From contig BSBM01000442.1 in NCBI GenBank assembly GCA_027924585.1, forward strand, positions 2,418,001 to 2,482,000: 64,000 bases of DNA, given 5' to 3'. Made by a program: the position numbers and the translations under genes. Shown here in pieces: positions 58,262-64,000 of the stretch (its first letter is position 1; each line of letters begins with the position of its first letter). The notes under the pieces are model-generated. The model made no database searches, had not been told where the DNA came from, and saw nothing but the letters and a program-made list of their open reading frames with translations. Source of the DNA: Larix kaempferi (taxonomy: Eukaryota; Streptophyta; Pinopsida; Pinales; Pinaceae).

Positions 58262-58778
58262 TGGGGATCTCATTAAAACTGCGGAAGTGCATATTTTGCA
58301 TACCTTTTGGTAACCTGCTGGGACATATTCTCTATAAAGATGGTGCATTGGTTGACCCTATGAAAATTGTCGCTATTGTAAATCTGTAGGCATCAACGAC
58401 GATAAAATAGTTGCAATCCACATTGGGTTATACTGGATATTATTGAAGATTCATCCACAAGTATGCATCTATTACTGCCCCATTGGAGAAACTGTTAAAG
58501 GAGACCAATATTTTTAAAAGAAGAATGTCAACAAGCATTCAACACACTCAAATAAAGAATGGTAAATGCCCCAATCCTTGCATTTCTTGATTGGCAGAAA
58601 GAATTCCATGTTCATTTAGATGCATAAGAAATCGCCCTAGGAGTTGTACTGGCCCAAGCTGGCGAAGGTGAGATGGACCATCCTGTGTATTTTGTTAGAA
58701 GAAATCTATCGCAAGCATAACGCAACTGCACTACCAAAGAACATGAGATATTGGCTATGATTTATGCATTACGGAAGT
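58262..58778 (+). pseudogene. Gypsy reverse transcriptase-RNase H relic, right part
   Basis: Starts with the second TGGGG target duplication (58262-58266) and continues the relic at 53087-53215. Readable: IFCIPFGNLLGHIL, STLGYTGYY, ITAPLEKLL, then after a shift APILAFLDWQKEFHVHLDA, ALGVVLAQ, HPVYFVRRNLS, TTKEHEILAMIYALRKL. Multiple stops. It is interrupted again at 58778 by copia element 2; the rest would lie right of the window. Confidence 0.88.
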
Positions 58779-59481
58779 TGTTAGAACATTTTTCCACCTA
58801 TGTACATTAATCATTTATTAATGATGATTAATTAGCCCAAGTGATTAATGATTACATCCCTAAGTTGATTAGCTACTAAATGGTCAATTATCATGAACTA
58901 GATGGCAAATGTGAACAAGTGCTGAGTCAAACCAGCTAAGTGGAGCGCTCCCCAGGGCAATTAATGCACTCAGCATGCCTAGAGCGCCCTCCTCAGGTCA
59001 TTTAATGCACTCAGCATGCTTCTCTTCTACCTAGGGCGCATTTGCTCTCTTTGTGGACAATCTTGCCTTGTTTTGTCACATTTTTGACCAATTTTAGACT
59101 CCAAACCTCTAGCCAACCAGTTTCTTCACATGTGTGAGGTCACATGGGCCTGTCCAGTCATTCCCAGCATTCACACTGCAGATTCGAACCAGTTTGGGAT
59201 GGTTTGGGATATTTTGGTCAACCTAGGGGGGTTTGAGCTTTTTCTAAGCTAGATCAGTGTGAACACTCCAGATGGATTCGAATTCTTCCAGATTTGTATA
59301 TATGGGTGTTCTTAACCTTTGTTAAGGTTGGACAGTTAATAATATTGACATTATTCACCAATTCATGTGTATTGTTCTTCATTCATTTAAATTTTTTATG
59401 CTAATTCTTGCAAATGTTGTGCAATCTTTCACCAGTGAGGAATCCACAGTAGCTAGATTCAACTGTGCTTGAGATTTTACA
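58779..59481 (+). mobile_element. Copia element 2, 5' LTR
   Basis: 703 bp, from TGTTAGAAC to ...GATTTTACA, directly before the primer site. Its first 40 bases are identical to the start of the 3' LTR at 63961. The LTR includes a probable TATA-like segment near 59297 (GTATATATGG) ahead of the transcript start region. Confidence 0.93.
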
Positions 59482-59493
59482 TGGTATCAGAGC
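59482..59493 (+). other. Primer binding site of copia element 2
   Basis: TGGTATCAGAGC, an exact match to the plant initiator-Met tRNA 3' end, immediately after the LTR. Confidence 0.95.
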
Positions 59494-59756
59494 TCTTGGA
59501 GCTAGAATTCGAACCAGCAGACTGTTGTAGTGGATTGCCAGAAACAGTGGAGAAACCACATAATTCCTGAGGCCATTGCCTTGAGCTTACTGGAGAAATC
59601 TAGTGGCTCCTCTCAGGTGTGATGCTCTCCCGAATGCACCCACTATCCATACAGGGTTCGAATCTGTGAGTGTAGATCCCTCCAGAGTGATTTGAGAGTT
59701 GTTTGCAGGTATTGGAGTTCAGCATTGTCAGCAAGTGCGAATTGCAGCAGAGGAGA

Positions 59757-62700
59757 ATGGAGCCATCTCACCCAAACGTGTTCACACCCTTCAACTATTT
59801 CGATTGGAAGGCAGAAATGGTGATTTTGCTGAGATCCAAGGGTCTCTACAGAATCACGATGGGCACTGAGGTTGAGCCAAACTCAGCTGTGGAGAAATCC
59901 AAGTTTTTCAACAGAATGGATGAGGCATTTGGCCTCCTTTGTCTCAGCATTTCGAGAGACCTCCTGTTTCATGTAGAAAGTCTAGCAACTCCAAATGAAG
60001 TGTGGCTCAAGCTTGAGACACTGTTTGGAAAGACTGATGAGATGAGAGGCCACCAGCTCGAAAATGAGCTTGTCTCACTGAGCCCAGGGAATTTCGATTC
60101 CATCCAGGACTTCTTCACCAAGTTCAAGAACTTGGTCTTGCAGATCAGACAATGTGGCATAGAGAAGAAAGAAGAACAGTTGGTGTTGTCCATTCTCTCA
60201 AAATTGGGTTCAGAATACTCAGTTTTTGTGTCTTCCTTCAACTCCACAAGGCTCACAGTCAGAGGTTGGAAGATGCCATCCTTGGCTGACTTCATGGAGA
60301 TGCTAACTCAAGAGCAAGACAAGCTGGTCTTGATGGGCTCCATCAAACAAAAGGATCAAGTTCTTGCAGCTGGAGATTCGAAATGTGGAAGAAGCAAGCA
60401 AAAACCCAGGGTTTCGAAACCTCAAGAGAAGAAGAGAAAGGATGAGAGGCCCAAATCCTCTGAGGGGGTTTCGAATCCTGTCAAGAACAAGGGAAAGAAG
60501 GCTGAGAAGACGAAATGTAGCTACTGTCAAAGAGGTTTTCATCCAGAGAGCTCATGCATGAAGAAAACCATAGACACCATGACCCATCTCCTACAGAAAA
60601 ATAACATTCCTCTTCCTGAAAGTTCCAAGAAGAAGGAGTGCGTTTCTGAAGACAAGGAGAGCTGCCATGCTTTGGTGGCTAGCTCATCTCATTCACCTTT
60701 GTTTATCATTGATTCAGGTGCCTCAAGGCACATGGCTTCCTCAAGAGACTCGTTTTCTGAACTTGCTCCCTACAGTGGCCTCTCAATTCGAATGGGAGAT
60801 GACTCAGAAATCCCTGCTCATGGCATTGGGAAAATCTCTATGGAGAATGGCTTCTTCTCCAATGTGCTGTATGTGCCAAACCTTGCAGCAAACTTGCTCT
60901 CTGTGTACCAAATGACACATACTGGAGCAGCAAAGAAGGTGGTCTTCACTCAGGATGAAGTGGAGATATCAGAAGTTTCCACCGGGAAAATTGTTGCAAA
61001 GGGTGTTGCAGACCATGACATGAAGATGTACATGTTCTCCCACTTCCTCGAATTTTCTTCACCAAGTGTGCTGCTGTCACATGGGAATGAGACCAGCAAG
61101 CTATGGCATCAAAGGTATGGGCACCTAAACTACAGATATCTTCAAGTTTTAAGCAAAGAAAATATGGTAGAAGGGCTGCCCCAAATCAGATTTTCGAGTG
61201 GAACATGCAAGGGTTGCATGATTGGGAAACATCCTGAAAGGAAGTATGACAAAGGGAAGGCTAGGAGGGCTGATCAACCTCTTGGGATAGTACATTCTGA
61301 TCTCATAGGGCCACTCCCCACACCCTCCTATGGCTGCAGCAAATATGTGCTCACCTTCATCGATGACTACTCAAGGTACTGCTGGTTATTTTTCCTTAAG
61401 CAAAAATCTGAAGTCTTTGAATGTTTCAATATTTTTAAGAGCATGGTTGAGAACTTCAGTGGGAAGGCCATGAAGGTTTTGAGGACTGATAATGGCAGAG
61501 AGTATGTCAACAACAATTTGCAGCAGCTCTGTCAAGAGCATGGCATCAGATGCAACACTCAGTGCCCTACACACCTCAGCAAAATGGTGTTGCAGAGCGC
61601 AAAAATAGAGCACTGAAAGAGATGGCAACTTGCATGTTGCAAGCAAGGGATTTGTCTCCTAAATTATGGGCTGAAGCTATGAATTGTGCAGCATATGTTC
61701 AGAACAGGGCACCACACAAAGCATTGCAAGGAATCACTCCATTTGAAGCTTGGATGGGCCACAAGCCAAATGTCTCACATTTCAGAATTTTTGGCTCAAG
61801 GGCTTGGGCCAGAATTCCACCGGAGAAGAAAAAGGCATTGCAGCCCCAAAGCAAGGAGTCAATCATGGTTGGGTATGCAGAGGATTCCAAGGGCTACAAG
61901 CTCTTTGATCCATCCACTCACAAAACTTTCATTGAAAGAAGTGTCAAATTCGAAGAGGAAGAATTTTTGCAAGCTAGTGAACAAGGTGATGGGGAATGCT
62001 CATTCCCTCGTCTTGATGATGAAGTAAGTAGTGATTCATTCTCTGATATTTCTGATTCTGATATTGCTGAAGATGATGTTGATATGGATTCTGAACATAT
62101 CCCTCCCTCAAGGCCCAAGTGGGTAGAGAAAACAATTCAAAGTGCCGGAGAGCTAGTGGGAGATCCCCAAGATGCTAGGAAAACTAGATCTCAATTTCAC
62201 AATTCCTTTGCATATAATAATTCTGATCTGAGTGAGGCCTGTTATTTGATGGTTGGATCTGATCCAATGTCATATTCAGAAGCATGTACAGACCCAAGGT
62301 GGCAATCAGCCATGCAAGAGGAGATGAACTCACTCCATGAGAACAAAACTTGGGATTTGGTCCCTCTTCCTCCCAAGAGGAAACTAGTGCAATGCAAGTG
62401 GATTTATAGAACCAAAATTGGATCTGATTGCTCTGATCTGAAGTATAAGGCCAGGTTGGTGGCTAAGGGTTACTCTCAGGTCCAAGGAGTGGACTATACA
62501 GAAACATTTGCACCGAGATGGACTCCATAAGACTAGTTTTGGCAATTGGGGCTTCCAAGCGATGGGAGATTCATCACATGGATGTAAAGAGTGCCTTTCT
62601 TCATGGGGATCTGAATGAGGAGATTTATATGCAGCAGCCTGAAGGTTTTATTTCTGATCATACTCTTGTTTGCAGGTTGAACAAATCACTCTATGGGCTC

Positions 62701-63777
62701 AAGCAAGCTCCTAGAGCATGGTATGCAAAAATGGACAATTTTCTGCTATCTTTGGGGTTTGAGAGGTGTAAGTCTGATCCAAATGTGTATATGCAGCATG
62801 TTAGTGATCTGATATTGATTATTGTACTGTATGTTGATGATCTTTTGATCACTGGTAGCTGCACCAAAGAACTTGACTCAGTTAAGAGAGCATTGCACAG
62901 TGCATTCTCCATGACCGATCTAGGATTGCTAAAACAATTTCTGGGCTTGGAGATTGATCAATCTGTGAATGGAATTTCTGTATGTCAGTCAAGGTATGCT
63001 TCAGATTTGCTGCAGAAATTTAAGATGGCTGAATGTAAGTCTGCAAAATTTCCATTTCTTTCAGGAGTTAAGCTTACAGAATGGGGTTCTTCACCACTAG
63101 TTGACAGTTCGTTGTATAGACAACTAGTTGGGAGTTTGTTGTATCTTACACACTCTCGACCAGATTTGTCTTATGTTGTTGGGGCTGTTGCAAGGCACAT
63201 GCAAGAGCCTCATGAGATCCATTGGAAGGCAGCCAAGAGGATACTTCATTATGTTCAGGGTACTAAGTCTTTTGGTATCCATTATGCTGCTGGTTCATCT
63301 CTTGAACTAGTAGGATTTACAGATTCTGATTGGGCCGGTGATTGTATTGATCGGAAGTCAACTTCCGGTTATGTCTTTATGCTTGCACATGGACCTATAT
63401 GCTGGTCAAGCAAGAAACAGAGCACTATTTCCTTATCTTCAGCTGAGGCCGAGTACAGGGGAGCAGTCAATGCAGCCACACAATGTGTTTGGTTGCAAGG
63501 TATTCTTGCAGAGTTCGGGATTGTCTTTGATTCACCCACTATTCTTTGGTGTGATAATCAAAGTACAATCAAGATTTCTACCGATCCAGTACAGAGGCAG
63601 AGGACCAAGCACATAGAGATACACATGCATTACATTCGGGGTTTGGTGCATGACCGGATCATAGCATTGCAGTATTGCCCATCCAGTGAGCAAACTGCTG
63701 ATATCTTCACCAAGTGTTTTACCGAGAAGACCTTCACTCACCTTAGATCTTTGCTTGGGGTGAGTGATGCATGGTGA
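59757..63777 (+). pseudogene. Copia element 2 gag-pol polyprotein, nearly intact (two frameshifts)
   Basis: Start taken at MEPSHPN (59757), where similarity to copia gag begins; the frame opens 18 codons earlier at 59703. Gag (to about 60580) ends in a zinc knuckle CSYC-H-C. Protease IIDSGASRHM is near 60705. Integrase has WHQRYGHL...CKGC, HSDLIGPL, LRTDNGREY and QNGVAERKN. Reverse transcriptase includes VARLVAKGYSQ-type and LYVDDLLI (near 62825) boxes. RNase H has GFTDSDWAGD, SSAEAEY, WCDNQS and TADIFTK. The frame ends at 63775-63777. A one-base deletion near 61549 (within integrase) and a deletion of about seven bases near 62514 (start of reverse transcriptase) are the only breaks seen. Recently active, now defective. 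Confidence 0.93.
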
Positions 63778-63946
63778 TGATTGGTGTATTTTGATATATG
63801 CCACATGTCCATTTTAGAGGGGAGGTTTTATTTCCCATGTGGTTTTCCTCCTTACCTTGGTTACATGGACAAATAAATTTTCATGATGTAAAAGGTGACT
63901 TGAGCCTAGTTGCCAAGGCCTTAATTTTTGATATTTCACTAAGTCT

Positions 63947-63960
63947 AGCTTAAGGGGGGG
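63947..63960 (+). other. Polypurine tract of copia element 2
   Basis: AGCTTAAGGGGGGG directly before the 3' LTR. Confidence 0.85.
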
Positions 63961-64000
63961 TGTTAGAACATTTTTCCACCTATGTACATTAATCATTTAT
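63961..64000 (+). mobile_element. Copia element 2, 3' LTR, first 40 bases
   Basis: Identical over all 40 bases to 58779-58818. The rest lies beyond the window. Confidence 0.93.

Overview
The window is nuclear DNA of a seed plant, most likely a gymnosperm and probably a conifer. Evidence: very long Ty3/gypsy elements of the dual-RNase-H (Tat) type, Ty1/copia elements with Met-tRNA primer sites, a decayed Penelope-like retroelement with a GIY-YIG endonuclease (Penelope-like elements in plants are best known from conifers), and one intact, intronless pentatricopeptide-repeat gene of the DYW class. More than half of the sequence is mobile or repetitive DNA. The species cannot be fixed from sequence alone.

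Layout. (1) 1-28572, minus strand: a head-to-tail array of a Tat-like gypsy family. Units share three LTRs (12192-13064, 14603-15491, 21984-22837). Pieced together, one unit reads LTR - primer site - gag - protease - archaeal-type RNase H - reverse transcriptase - degenerate RNase H - integrase - about 1 kb - a minisatellite of about 32 bp period - a noncoding stretch with a hairpin - ORF1 - ORF2 (coiled coil) - LTR, about 14.7 kb. ORF1 and ORF2 share a frame and are separated by one TGA that is present in all three copies. (2) 28573-39310: sparse intergenic DNA with a 1.6-kb foldback element (31191-32793), an 85-bp triplicate (about 35990-36245), an importin-beta pseudogene (36382-37297) and a 43-bp-stem hairpin (38450-38565). 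(3) 39311-45904: a cluster of direct and inverted repeat modules that ends about 380 bp before the only intact host gene. (4) 46287-48851, plus strand: the PPR-DYW gene, a predicted organellar C-to-U RNA-editing factor. (5) 48852-53086: intergenic DNA with the Penelope-like relic (about 50250-51290, minus). (6) 53087-64000: a gypsy pol relic (plus) split by two copia elements. The first is decayed, on the minus strand, with both LTRs and a 5-bp target duplication. The second is young, on the plus strand, and runs off the right edge at the start of its 3' LTR.

How it fits together: the only gene expected to act for the host is the PPR-DYW protein, which would bind organellar RNA through its repeats and deaminate a target cytidine with its C-terminal domain. 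The rest is a layered record of transposition: array growth by recombination between LTRs, internal deletions, nonsense and frameshift decay, and nested insertion. The least explained component is the ORF1/ORF2 module of the Tat-like family, in the place where env-like genes sit in other elements.
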